Shown here piece by piece: positions 1 to 10,448 of a stretch of DNA of 64,000 nt. Every line of letters begins with the position of its first letter. Positions within the stretch are counted from its first letter, which is position 1. Position numbers and translations under genes: made by a program. The stretch is from Ypsolopha sequella. Lineage: Eukaryota; Arthropoda; Insecta; Lepidoptera; Ypsolophidae. Where the stretch lies: the NCBI GenBank assembly GCA_934047225.1, contig OW204010.1, positions 606,976 through 670,975 on the forward strand. The letters run 5' to 3'. The notes beneath the pieces were generated by a model. That model worked only from the letters and a program-made list of their open reading frames with translations. It ran no database searches and had not been told where the DNA came from.

Positions 1-59
1 GTGGTTGTGGACACCTGCTCCGCCGGAAATATAGCATAAAAACAATTTTACGTCCACCT

Positions 60-400
60 AGTTGATTAAGGTAGTTATTACGTTTGCCGAAGGAAAAAGA
101 GCCACTGAATACGCCCGGTGTCTATTCCATCCCATGTGACTGGCGAAAGCTACGTTGGTTAGACAAGACGGAACGTGTCGACAAGACTGACGGAACACAT
201 CAGATGCATGAAAAAACTGCCGTTGCAGACCACGTCATAAATTCGGATACCACACATTTCACGCGATTCGACAAAGCGAAAGTGTTAGTAACGTAAAACT
301 CGCGAATCCATCGAAATTAGTCGACGTCCCAATTTCAATAGAGACAGTGGTTGGGCCCTGCCCTCGATGTGGAAGACTGCTTAAAACAGTAACTAGATCA
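60..400 (+). pseudogene. Penelope-like element GIY-YIG endonuclease relic
   Basis: Translation from about 84 gives NTPGVYSIPC, then a stretch like KTAVADHVINS and KAKVLVT. After a frame change near 300-330 it reads NFNRDSGWALPSMWK. This succession (GVYxIPC, a KxAVAxH block, then a NFNRDxGW-like block) is what I know from the C-terminal GIY-YIG domain of insect Penelope-like retroelements. The reading frame is broken by stops at 294-296 and near 400, so this is a fragment and not a working gene. The YIG half of the signature is not visible, because the residues after PC read DWRKLRW. The family call rests on remembered motifs. Confidence 0.6.
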
Positions 401-443
401 CGCACAGAATATACTGAAAGTGACGTAGATACCGTGAGTTCTG

Positions 444-689
444 CGTGTCTATCGCTGTTCGGTGACAGTCCAGATAACGCAAGCCCGTTAGTAATAACTT
501 GTCCGACCACCCAAGCCAACTGCACCGATGACGTCTCGCGATTGTCACCGTGTAGTAACCTAATTACGTGTCTATCGCTGTTCGGTGACAGTCCAGATAA
601 CGCAAGCCCGTTAGTAATAACTTGTCCGACCACCCAAGCCAACTGCACCGATGACGTCTCGCGATTGTCACCGTGTAGTAACCTAATTA
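444..689. repeat. 123-bp direct tandem duplication
   Basis: Two adjacent copies of 123 bp (444-566 and 567-689) look identical by eye. The unit is exactly 41 codons long, so an open frame at 347-706 runs through both copies. The resulting 119-residue peptide has no recognisable domain. The duplication lies directly downstream of the Penelope-like relic. It could be part of that element's repeated terminal region or a simple local duplication. Confidence 0.85.
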
Positions 690-1569
690 CGTTCTGTTTG
701 TTTTAGTAAATTATTTTACTATTTTTGAATTCCATATATTTGTTCAGTGTTTAATTATGTCGAACAATGTGTACAAATACTTTAAGGGTGCTCAAACAAA
801 AATCTGTGAAATCCACGAAATATCATGGAAATATCATATTTCTCCTGGGCAGCCACTCTATAAAAAGTATTTTTTATTCAATAAGAATTATTACGAAACA
901 CTTGACCTACATGAGGGTACATTATTTTTTGTTATAATTTCTTGGAATTCCAAGCTATTGAAGAAATAGTTTCTTATAAGAAATAGTTAAGAATAAAGGA
1001 GAATGCTCACGAAGTATGGGGAAAAAACCCAGGCCCGGCGCAAACTAAATTTATCTCAGATTGTTCATAGTAATGGGTGATAAAATAATGTATAGGGGGC
1101 ATCATCAAAATCGATGGCTAAATGTAAGAAATTGCTATTTGTTTATTGGCAGGGGTAATATTGAGATATCTCAAATAGTGATTAATAGTAGTTTATGCTA
1201 CAAGGGCGAAAAGGAATACATTACGAGGACGATTTACGCTCGCTACGCTCGTGTTTTAAACGTAACCAAGTAATTTATTACTCTTACGCCCGTGTATCAT
1301 ACTACGTTTTTCAATGCATAGTGTGAGGAAATAAAACAAATATAATCAAAGAAAACAATTTAATTATTAAAGTTAAAAGTTACATTGTTACAATTTTGCA
1401 AGTTAATGATTGGCTCAAAAGGACTGTATCCAGAGCCGTTAAACAGTGGAAAAAAAGTATAACATTTATGGTATACAGGAAAAAAAAATTAAAATACTAA
1501 AGCCCTAGGGCAAAATAATCGACTTTCTATTCGGTTTTGATGCATAAAAAGTGGGCCTTTACGAGCACT

Positions 1570-2065
1570 TGCATTGAAAAAATATTTACAATCAGCATTT
1601 TAGATAATAAAAGTAAACGCTTTACATTGAAACTGATGGGTGAATGTAAAAAATTGCTATTTGTTTTATGGCAGGGGTAACTTTAAGGTACCTAAACATA
1701 GTTACAACTGGCATAAAGACCTTGACATTGACTATGCAAACATCTGTTATCCCCCTTACTCTTTACAGTGAACCTACTAAAATGTAGTATCCAGTAAGTA
1801 AAGGTAGACCACTTGTATAATGCACATAGAAATCTTCGCCACTGTTCATGTCACGTCACGTCAAGGTCACGTGGTACGTCCGGTTGCTCAACTATAGATT
1901 TCTATGTGCATTATATCATCTTTAAACGCACTGTATGCCAGTTGTAACTATTTTAGGTACCTTAAGTTACCCCTGCCATAAAACAAATAGCATTTTTTAC
2001 ATTCACCAATCAGTTTCAATGTAAAGCGCTTTATTTTGTTATCTAACATGCTGATTGTAAATATT
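1570..2065. repeat. Inner imperfect palindrome of the foldback element
   Basis: The stretch 1575-1830 is largely the reverse complement of 1890-2062. Examples are GTTACAACTGGCAT (about 1702) against ATGCCAGTTGTAAC (about 1935), GGCAGGGGTAAC (1672) against GTTACCCCTGCC (1966), and AATGCACATAGAAATCT (1819) against AGATTTCTATGTGCATT (1895). Transcription through it would give a hairpin of well over 100 base pairs. The sequence 1190-1570 between this palindrome and the left outer arm is AT-rich and shows no gene. Confidence 0.7.
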
Positions 2066-2255
2066 TTTTAATACTATTTGAGATACTACCACAATACAAT
2101 ATTACCCCTGCCATTAAACAAATAGCAATTTCTTACATTTAGCTATCGATATCGATGATGCCAAATATGTGGTATTTCATTACACAACTATACTTAAAAT
2201 CTGAGATATATAATTAGCACTGGGCTTTGGTTTCTTTTGTATTACCCCTGCCATT

Positions 2256-2510
2256 TGTTGGAATGTACAAAAACAAATCAATATCATTTCAACACTATAT
2301 TCTGTCTCTTTCTTACTTGTTAATATTTGTTTTTATGAACAAGCCACTTCAACCACTTGACTAAAAGTCCCTTGAATAGTTTCTCTTTACTGCCTGCGCC
2401 TTCAGCGAGCTATACGTGACACACCTCTCCTGACAAAATAACGATGAATAAATAGTATATTATTTGGATCGTTAAACTCTGCTTTTTACTGGAATACCTA
2501 TATCCTAACA
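2256..2510 (+). repeat. copia 5' LTR
   Basis: 255 bp, TG...CA ends, preceded by the CCATT target copy. It appears identical to 7093-7347. Confidence 0.95.
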
Positions 2511-2530
2511 GGTTATGGTGCCCAGAACGC
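2511..2530 (+). other. copia primer-binding site candidate
   Basis: GGTTATGGTGCCCAGAACGC directly follows the 5' LTR. It resembles, from memory, the copia primer site, which pairs with an internal stretch of initiator methionine tRNA rather than with its 3' end. The leader 2531-2774 that follows is AT-rich and non-coding. It contains a degenerate direct duplication of about 110 bp (around 2575-2660 and 2680-2770). Confidence 0.5.
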
Positions 2531-2774
2531 AAGTTAATAAATAATAACAAATAAAAGTGAAATAAAATAATTGAACATTTTCAATTGAAAACTTTCTGTG
2601 CGTTGAAAAGTGAAAAGTGAGAAAATAAAGAAAAGAACTCTTAGGAGTCTTAGTGATCAAATAAATTGATTAAACATTTTACAAATTAAAACTTTCTGTG
2701 CATAAAACTTTGTGTTGAAAAAGTGAACAGTGAGAAAATAGAGAAAAGTACTCTTAAAACTTTTAGTGATTAAA

Positions 2775-5181
2775 ATGGATTCACGTAGATTAAAACGGAA
2801 CATTAAACCATTTGACGGTGATAGATATAGTGTTTGGAAGCTTAGAATTCGCAATTTATTGAATGAACTAGAAATACTGAAAGTGATCGACGACGAAATT
2901 CCTGCGGTGCCAGAAGCTGAGTGGATAAAGAAAAATGCATCAGCTAAGAACACTTTAATAGAATTTCTGTCAGATTCTTTACTTGGCTTGACAACAGAAC
3001 AAGACACGGCCAAAAGAAATTTTTGCTAAGCTTGACTCTATCTTTGAGAGGAAAAGTGTAGCGACACAGTTGTCTTTAAGAAAAAGATTATTAAACTTAA
3101 AGCTGGAAAGTGAAACACCGTTAATTAAACACTTTCAAATATTTGATGATATCATCACCGAACTCACAGCTGCAGGTGCAAAGTTAGAGGAGTCCGACAA
3201 AGTGACTCACTTATTTATGACTCTTCCTAAAAGCTACAGCAGTTGGCAGTTGGCAGTACAGACATTGGCTGAAGAAAATATGACTTTAGCTTTTGTAAAA
3301 ACAAGATTACTAGATCATGAGATAAAGTTATTAAGTGAAGGACGTGACACGAGCCTAAAAGTACTCCAGGCTGAAACAATGAAACCACAAGGTGAATCGT
3401 GGAGAACTTCAAACAAAACAAAGAAGTTCCAACACAAACGAAAGTCATTTAAAGTTTCGTTCAAGAATAACATAAAATACAAAAAATGTTACAACTGTGG
3501 AAAAACAGGGCACTTGAAATGGAACTGTTTTTATGACAAGAGAGCCCAATTTGAAAACAAAAGAAGCAACAATAGAATGGTTCAGATAGCAAACACGGAA
3601 CCAAACAACCCGAATGTGTCCGGATTTGCTTTTATGGCCGGCGGGAGTACATATGAAGATGGTCAAAATAGTATTACTTTTATTTTGGACTCTGGTGCTT
3701 CAGATCACCTGACAAATCGAGAAGATTTATCACGAAATTTCACCGAACTAGAAAACCCCATAAATATTTCAATCGCCAAGAATGCTACTTTCATACAAGC
3801 AACAAAGAGAGGAAATTTGCCCGTTATAAGTGACTTGGGCGTCAAAGGAGAACTACAGGATGTCCTTTATTGTGCCGAAATCCCATATAGCCTGCTGTCA
3901 GTAAGAAAAATACAACAGGCGGGTATGACTGTCGTTTTCGACACAAATGGCGATGTTCAAATATATCGCAATGGTAAGGTGGTAATAAAGGGTGAGTTTT
4001 TAAACAATTTAATTGGCATTAATCTTGTGCTTGACAAATCTGCTTACACTGTTTGTTCCTTGAATAGAGTCGTAAATGATAAATATGAATTGTGGCACCA
4101 AAGGCTGGGTCACATGGGCAAATCAAAGTTTGTGGAAATTAAAAACAAGAAATTATTTTCTGACGTTAATAAATTAAATAATGTGACACCAAATGATAAA
4201 TTGTGCGAACCCTGTATAAATGGGAAACAAGCATGTTTGCCACTTAACAAAGCTAAACCGAAGTATTTGAAACGACCTTTGTTTAATGTCCATACAGATG
4301 TATGCGGTCCCATAACACCATCGACCCTTGACAACAAAAACTATTTTGTGATTTTAATAGAAGAATATAGTCATTATTGCGCGACCTACTTATTGGCCCA
4401 TAAATCAGACGTTTTTATGGCTTTTCGAGATTATGTCACCAAAAGTGAAGCCCTTTTTGGTTCAAAAATAATAAACTTGTATTGCGATAATGGCGGAGAG
4501 TTTATCTCTAAGGAAATGAGGGAATTCTGTGTGCTATAAGGTATTTGCTACCACATGACAGTGCCGTATACACCAGCTTTGAATGGTATTGCTGAGCGTA
4601 TGATAAGAACAATCACAGAACGAAGTCGTGCAAACGTAGCAGGTTCCAAATTAAATAAATCGTTCTGGGGTGAGGCTGTGAACTGCTACTTATTTAATAA
4701 ATATCAGCCCCACAAAAGCACTGAAATTATATAACACACCTTATGAATTGTGGCACGATAAAAAGGCCACAATTAAAGTATTTAAGGATTTTTGGGTCAA
4801 CTGTTTATTATGTTGATAAAAGTAGAAAATCGAAGTTTGATGAAAAATCCTTAAAGGGAATTTTGGTCGGTTATGAACCAAATAGTTATAAGGTGTGGGA
4901 TGTGGTAGAATAAAAGTTTGTTAGAGTCAGAGATGTGATAGTTGATGAGATTTATTTCTTGTCAAGTAGGCCAGTGATACTTGACCTAGAATGGACTATG
5001 TCTAAAACTAGATCTGTTGAAAACTCTGACTCTATGTTGCACTCTTTGAAACAGAGATGCGGATCTGACAAGTATGGATCAGATGGTTTAAGTAAACAAA
5101 CGGGCATAATACCTGCCACATTGGGCTTATTACCCAATAAATCTGTTTGTGAAACAGATGGGCGCTTGAATGACTCTCCTT
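2775..5181 (+). pseudogene. copia gag-protease-integrase, broken
   Basis: The frame opens at ATG 2775 (MDSRRLKRNIKPFDG, a copia-type Gag start). It is shifted by one base in the A run near 3012-3015 and continues from about 3018 to 4539. Visible domains in order are: the Gag zinc knuckle CYNCGKTGHLKWNC (about 3489-3530), the aspartic protease motif DSGASDHLT (about 3690), the integrase HHCC region (WHQRLGHMG ... CEPC, about 4094-4215), and the core acidic residues HTD (about 4292) and CDNGGEF (about 4485). A stop at 4537-4539 interrupts the core just before the region with the third acidic residue (NGIAERM, about 4582). Another frameshift near 4700-4740 and a stop near 4911 follow. It cannot make a full polyprotein as read. 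Confidence 0.9.
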
Positions 5182-6882
5182 TTTCAAAATAAATTGACAT
5201 TATCGCAAGACAATGAAAGTTCACTTAACTTAAGACGAAGTGAAAGGACTAAAAATTTACCTACCGTTTCTTATGATGAAAATAATGACAATATTTGTGA
5301 GAACTATTTGTTGTGTGCTGAATCTTTAGACTTTGAAATTCCTAAATCATATAAAGGACTTGAATCTAGATCTGATAAACATTTATGGGAAAATGCTATC
5401 AGGGAGGAAATTAATTCACTTAGAGACAATAATACCTGGACACTAGTACCAAAACCTGAGAACAGAAATATTATCGATTGTAAATGGGTATTTACTATTA
5501 AAAATGATGAGTTTGGAAATCCCTTGAAATATAAGGCGCGTTTAGTAGCACGCGGTTTTAATCAAAAATATTTGATTGATTACAATGAGACTTTTGCTCC
5601 GGTGGCTCGGATTGCGAGTTTTAGAATTTTATTAGCTTTCGCAAATCAGTTCAATTTGCTTGTTCACCATATGGATGTAAAAACTGCATTTTTAAACGGG
5701 AAACTAGACGAGGAAATTTATATGAACATTCCTGAGGGTATCCCGGGTGCAGGTGTAGATGATATGGTATGCAAATTAAATAAATCGTTGTACGGATTAA
5801 AACAATCGGCGCGCTGTTGGTTTCAAACGTTTGAGCAAGCTTTGTTAAAAAGGGGATTTCAGTACTCATCAGCTGATCGATGCATTTATATTTTCAATGC
5901 AGGTGATATATCGAGGAACATATATGTTTTATTATATGTTGATGATCTGATTGTAGCTACAGCTGATATAAATACCATGAATAGTTTTAAAAGGTACATA
6001 ATGAACACTTTTAAGATGGTAGATTTAAATGAGGTAAAATGTTTTCTGGGAATTAAAATAACAAGGACAGAAAACAAAGTTACTTTGGATCAGGAAATAT
6101 ACATTAAACGGGTACTTGAAAAGTTCAACATGGGTCAATGTAACCCTGTCAGTACACCTCTTGAAAATAAAATAGATTTAGAAGCATTAAATTCGTGTGA
6201 AATAATAAATGCACCTTGTAGAAATGTCATCGGGTGCTTGATGTATATTATGTTGTGTACGAGACCAGACTTGAGTTTTTCTGTCAATATTTTAAGTAGA
6301 TATGCAAACAAAAGCAACCATTCGCTTTGGGCCCACTTGAAAAGGGTCCTACGGTACCTGCAAGGGACCACGAGTCTAAAATTAACTTACACGCGAAGTG
6401 ATTTCAGTAATGTTTTGACTGGCTTTGTTGACTCTGATTGGGGTAGCAATGAAATTGATAGAAAAAGTACTACGGGTTATTTGTTCAAATTATTCGAACA
6501 ATGCACAATATGTTGGCAAACAAAAAGACAACAGACTGTGGCAACATCATCCACTGAAGCAGAGTATATGGCTCTGTATGAGGCTGTGAAAGAGGCTCTA
6601 TGGTTAAAGTCATTAGTAAACAGCATTTATATTGAAGTGCCGAATGCTATACCGATTTATGAGGATAATAATGGATGTATAAGCATTGCGAACAACCCGA
6701 CAAGTCATAAAAGATCTAAGCACATTGATATTAAGTATCATTTTTCTAGAGAGCAGGTAGAGAAAAATGTGATTAAAATGCTTTATGTTTCTACAGATAA
6801 TCAGCTGGCCGATATCCTGACGAAATCGTTACCTGCGGTGCGTTTCTCCGTAATGAGAGAGAAGCTCGCGGTGACGTTGTAA
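5170..6882 (+). CDS. copia reverse transcriptase / RNase H, open
   Basis: A 570-codon open frame holds the polymerase half of the copia polyprotein. The start reported is simply the first ATG of the open stretch; in the intact element this region would be read through from upstream. The RT part shows KWVFTIK, KARLVARGF, HMDVKTAFLNG, LYGLKQSAR and the catalytic YVDD at 5935-5946. The RNase H part shows FVDSDWG, the TEAEYMA block, EDNNGC and the terminal HIDIKYHFSRE and LADILTKSLP motifs. It ends 210 bp before the 3' LTR. Key catalytic residues are present, so this half could be functional if translated. Confidence 0.9.
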   Translation: MTLLFQNKLTLSQDNESSLNLRRSERTKNLPTVSYDENNDNICENYLLCAESLDFEIPKSYKGLESRSDKHLWENAIREEINSLRDNNTWTLVPKPENRNIIDCKWVFTIKNDEFGNPLKYKARLVARGFNQKYLIDYNETFAPVARIASFRILLAFANQFNLLVHHMDVKTAFLNGKLDEEIYMNIPEGIPGAGVDDMVCKLNKSLYGLKQSARCWFQTFEQALLKRGFQYSSADRCIYIFNAGDISRNIYVLLYVDDLIVATADINTMNSFKRYIMNTFKMVDLNEVKCFLGIKITRTENKVTLDQEIYIKRVLEKFNMGQCNPVSTPLENKIDLEALNSCEIINAPCRNVIGCLMYIMLCTRPDLSFSVNILSRYANKSNHSLWAHLKRVLRYLQGTTSLKLTYTRSDFSNVLTGFVDSDWGSNEIDRKSTTGYLFKLFEQCTICWQTKRQQTVATSSTEAEYMALYEAVKEALWLKSLVNSIYIEVPNAIPIYEDNNGCISIANNPTSHKRSKHIDIKYHFSREQVEKNVIKMLYVSTDNQLADILTKSLPAVRFSVMREKLAVTL

Positions 6883-7092
6883 ATATGGAGTAACATAGAT
6901 TAATAGTGAAGATAATTAGTAAATTAAATTCTAGATTGGTCTGATTAGGTTTTCTGGGTTTCCCTAATCCTGTGCAACAAATGTTGGACCATAATAATGA
7001 TTCCCCAGATAAAGGAAGGTGTGTGTTTATAAATTTTGTATAAAGTATAATTTTAGAATTTTAATGAAAAGGGATTTATTTTTGAGGGGGCG

Positions 7093-7347
7093 TGTTGGAA
7101 TGTACAAAAACAAATCAATATCATTTCAACACTATATTCTGTCTCTTTCTTACTTGTTAATATTTGTTTTTATGAACAAGCCACTTCAACCACTTGACTA
7201 AAAGTCCCTTGAATAGTTTCTCTTTACTGCCTGCGCCTTCAGCGAGCTATACGTGACACACCTCTCCTGACAAAATAACGATGAATAAATAGTATATTAT
7301 TTGGATCGTTAAACTCTGCTTTTTACTGGAATACCTATATCCTAACA
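7093..7347 (+). repeat. copia 3' LTR
   Basis: 255 bp, apparently identical to 2256-2510, followed by the CCATT target copy at 7348-7352. Confidence 0.95.
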
Positions 7348-7576
7348 CCATTAAACCAATAGCAATTGCTTACATTTAGCCATCGATATCGATGATAAAA
7401 AATATGTGGTATTTCATTACATATTTATACTAAAAATATGAGATATATTTCATTGGCGCCGGGCCTGGGTTTTTTTTTGAGCGTTCACCTTTCTACTATT
7501 CAGAATAATAATAAAAAATACTTTTTATGGAGTGGGTGCCCAAGAGAAACAGATATTTTGTGGATTTCATTGATTT

Positions 7577-7670
7577 TTGTTTGAGCACCCTTGAAAGTCC
7601 TGTTATTTTTGTTTGAGCACCCTTGAAAGTCCTGTTATTTTTGTTTGAGCACCCTTGAAAGTCCTGTTAT
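7577..7670. repeat. About 32-bp terminal triplication of the foldback right end
   Basis: The block TTTTTGTTTGAGCACCCTTG followed by AAAGTCCTGTTA occurs three times in a row at the outer right end of the foldback element. The left end has only one copy (near 778-800, reverse complement). Terminal repetition of this sort is reminiscent of foldback transposons, whose ends contain short tandem units. Confidence 0.75.
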
Positions 7671-8177
7671 TCTGTGGAAGTATTTTTTGATGGCGGAAAA
7701 TTCACAGACAGAAAAATGCAAGTTGTGTAAGTCAATAATTAAAACGACAGGGCGTTCTACTGCGGGCTTACATGTGTTTACAAACATAAGATTTAAACAA
7801 AATTTAATTATTTGGTCGATTCATCAACGTCAGCAGCTTTTTGCCCCACCAACTCCATCGTTGTTTAATTCTTCGGTACCGCCACCTTCTCTCCAGCAAC
7901 ATCCTCCTTCAACTTTGTCAAAGAAAATAAAAATTACTGATCACTTTCATAGAGAAAATAGTGTACAAAGAAGGTGTCACGCAGTCACGTATGGTGTCAA
8001 AAGATGGCCTACCGTTCAGTGTTGTCTGTACTTCACCGGATATCCGAGATCTTTTTGCAAAAGCTGACTATAAATTACCTACGTCTTGCAGGATCCCGCG
8101 GGACTAGGAATCATCAGTCCCGCAAATACCGGGATTGAAATTTTATTGCGGGATTGCATTCCCTAGTTGCACACAAT
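7660..8177 (+). pseudogene. hAT transposase N-terminal BED-finger fragment
   Basis: The translation near 7673 reads WKYFLMAENSQTEKCKLC, followed by IKTTGRSTAGLHV. This matches the BED zinc finger that starts many hAT transposases (aromatic WKYF, CxxC, then a His pair). The second half of the finger degenerates. Further on, a different frame (about 7990-8090) reads SKDGLPFSVVCTSPDIRDLF, another hAT-like block, so a frameshift lies between. The sequence near 8090-8177 is rich in repeated CCCGC/GCGGG and ends CATTCCCTAG, possibly a hAT terminal repeat. The fragment is dead. Confidence 0.6.
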
Positions 8178-8239
8178 ACTTTACCTACGACCATCAAAAC
8201 GATCTCGCGACAAAATGACAAAAATAACACTCGTCATGA

Positions 8240-8665
8240 TATGTCATGATACATGAGCCCAAGGAATTAGTATGTAGATGTCTGAGACCAACAATGTGCT
8301 AGAGCTGATGCCGGGCTCGACTGTGGAGGTACCACCATCTTGGAGACCCCCTCCAAGTTATTCGGGGGAGAGTAAGAGGACAGCTCACAGGCAAAAAACC
8401 AGGAGGCCCACCATGCCTGGGACCGATGGATGGCGGTATATCCAACCCTAATAGCCGGGCCTTATATGGAACAGATTGGTGACGGGCAGCGGCGTCACTG
8501 GTGCGAGGGTTCCGGCACCGCGCTTACCAACCCGCCTGCCCAGCGTATGTGCTTTTGAGTATGGGCAATTCTTCCAGGATGACCGCCGTCAGTGACAAAG
8601 TCCTGGAAAGGCTTATTTCCAGCAGTGGACGAACTAGGCTGATGGATGAATAAGAAGTGGGAACG
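8240..8665 (+). mobile_element. Probable LINE 3' tail fragment (RTE-like)
   Basis: GC-rich non-coding sequence ends with TATTTCCAGCAGTGGACG ... GGCTGATGGATGAATAA. This resembles the 3' tails (CCAGCAGTGG ... GGCTGATGATGA) that I remember from lepidopteran RTE-type LINEs. No coding is left. The assignment is by similarity from memory only. Confidence 0.4.
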
Positions 8666-9128
8666 AGTTAGAAATTAAGACAGACCGTTATTTTTTGTGA
8701 TTGGTTCTCTAGCGGTGTTATAACAAATTTGGCCAATAACAGCGCAGAATTGCCGATATAACATCGGTCAAATAATGTAGGTACTTGTAAAACAGCTTTT
8801 GATGTTGTAAATTTTACCTTATTGCAGTATGGAAGTAGATAAAATATATTATAACTTCTAGAAACTTTACTTACTTCATATATCAATATCTATAAGGGGT
8901 GGGCCATAATAATTTACTTATAACCGAGTCTAGACTGAATCTGAAGAGGTGGTGGAACTGAGAGAGGTATATAGACAGGATAGGATAAGTGAACTAAAGA
9001 CTTGTCAGTCGGGTAATGATCCACGTTTATTGGTAATTACCTGTGTATATAGAATACTAAGCTTACGTCACTAACTTAACTAAGTACAACGAACTCTCGT
9101 GTGTGCGACCTCATTTATTACGAAATGT
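8666..9128. other. Unannotated interval
   Basis: AT-rich sequence without a convincing open frame, RNA gene or repeat structure. Confidence 0.6.
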
Positions 9129-9797
9129 GGTTGTTTGTTACATATATACGATACAGCTGTTGTTTGTTACATATATACGATACAGCTGTTGTTTGTTACA
9201 TATATACGATACAGCTGTTGTTTGTTACATATATACGATACAGCTGTTGTTTGTTACATATATACGATACAGCTGTTGTTTGTTACATATATACGATACA
9301 GCTGTTGTTTGTTACATATATACGATACAGCTGTTGTTTGTTACATATATACGATACAGCTGTTGTTTGTTACATATATACGATACAGCTGTTGTTTGTT
9401 ACATATATACGATACAGCTGTTGTTTGTTACATATATACGATACAGCTGTTGTTTGTTACATATATACGATACAGCTGTTGTTTGTTACATATATACGAT
9501 ACAGCTGTTGTTTGTTACATATATACGATACAGCTGTTGTTTGTTACATATATACGATACAGCTGTTGTTTGTCACATATATACGATACAGCTGTTGTTT
9601 GTTACATATATACGATACAGCTGTTGTTTGTCACATATATACGATACAGCTGTTGTTTGTTACATATATACGATACAGCTGTTGTTTGTTACATATATAC
9701 GATACAGCTGTTGTTTGTTACATATATACGATACAGCTGTTGTTTGTTACATATATACGATACAGCTGTTGTTTGTTACATATATACGATACAGCTG
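9129..9797. repeat. 29-bp minisatellite, about 23 copies
   Basis: Near-perfect tandem units of 29 bp contain TTACATATATACGATACAG and the palindrome CAGCTG (an E-box core). Two units carry TTGTCACAT instead of TTGTTACAT. The unit has no stop codon in any plus frame and 29 is not a multiple of 3. All three frames are therefore open and encode the same 29-residue cycle in different phase. The long open frames here are a by-product of the repeat and not genes. Confidence 0.97.
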
Positions 9798-9884
9798 CCC
9801 TGAAAAGTGCGAAACTACACTCCCGTTTTCAGAGAAAAAAAATTCGTCACACAGTAAGAGTCCAAAAATAGACTTGGTACCATC

Positions 9885-10290
9885 TTCCCCGGTCTGTCAT
9901 CTCTGGTACCGGGGAGGATGGGAAAAAAAGTGACATCGTCCCCGGTGAGAGCCGCAACGGGGACGTCGTTGGCACAAATAAAGTGCCATCGTCCCCGGTG
10001 AGAGCCGCAACGGGGACGTCGTTGGCACAAATAAAGTGCCATCGTCCCCGGTGTTAGTTCTAACGGGGACGTTGGCACAGATCAATTGCTATCACAGTGT
10101 CATCGTCCCCGGTGAGAGCCGCAACGGGGACGTTGGCACAAATAAAGTGCCATCGTCCCCGGTCTTAGTTCTAACGGGGACGTTGGCACAGATCAATTGC
10201 TATCACAATGCCATCGTCCCCGGTGTTAGTTCTAACGGGGACGTTGGCACAGATCAATTGCTATCACAGTGCCATCGTCCCCGGTGATGG
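9885..10290. repeat. About 53-62 bp hairpin-forming tandem repeats
   Basis: About seven units each contain CATCGTCCCCGGTG, a variable centre (AGAGCCGCAAC or TTAGTTCTAAC) and GGGGACGTTGGCACA. GTCCCC and GGGGAC are inverted within each unit. In the second type GTTAG/CTAAC extends the stem. Two unit types (AATAAAGTGC linker or AGATCAATTGCTATCAC linker) are mixed. The following 10291-10448 shows no feature. Confidence 0.9.
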
Positions 10291-10448
10291 TGTTTATCAA
10301 GGAAGATGGCATAAACCAAGTTTTAGCTTGATCAAGCGTTGTAGGAAATACAGGAGGGATGCATGAAATCAGTTGTGATAATTTGAAAGTTGGGAAATGC
10401 ATAGTTTAAAAAATATAGAGTTTAGGATGGTTGTATCGCACTTTCGCT

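Larger units (their letters stand above)
2256..7347 (+). mobile_element. Ty1/copia-type LTR retrotransposon (complete, damaged coding)
   Basis: The element is 5,092 bp and is bounded by 255-bp direct LTRs beginning TGTTGG and ending CTAACA. A 5-bp target duplication CCATT lies at 2251-2255 and 7348-7352. The internal order gag, protease, integrase, reverse transcriptase, RNase H is diagnostic of copia rather than gypsy or BEL. A purine tract (TTTGAGGGGGCG) precedes the 3' LTR. The two LTRs match base for base as far as I can read, which implies recent insertion. Even so, the gag-pro-int half carries a frameshift and stops. It probably moved in trans, or the breaks are very recent or are assembly errors. 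Confidence 0.95.
778..7667. mobile_element. Foldback / long inverted-repeat element, interrupted by copia
   Basis: The left end (about 778-1190) reads as the reverse complement of 7353-7667. Matching blocks include AAGGGTGCTCAAAC near 785 against GTTTGAGCACCCTT on the right, CCCAGGCCCGGCGC near 1030 against GCGCCGGGCCTGGG near 7457, and ATCGATGGCTAAATGTAAG near 1110 against the 7360-7390 region. Parts of the arm recur again at 2070-2250. No transposase is visible, so it looks non-autonomous. The copia element at 2256-7347 sits inside it. Removing that insertion and one CCATT rejoins a TTACCCCTGCCATTAAAC motif that also occurs at 2101. Flanking sequence on both sides resembles a hAT BED-finger gene start, so the foldback element may itself have landed in a hAT element. 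Confidence 0.6.

Noticed and set aside
9101..9933. Three long overlapping open frames of 234-276 codons
   Set aside because: They arise from a stop-free 29-bp repeat read in three phases. They have no start context or domain.
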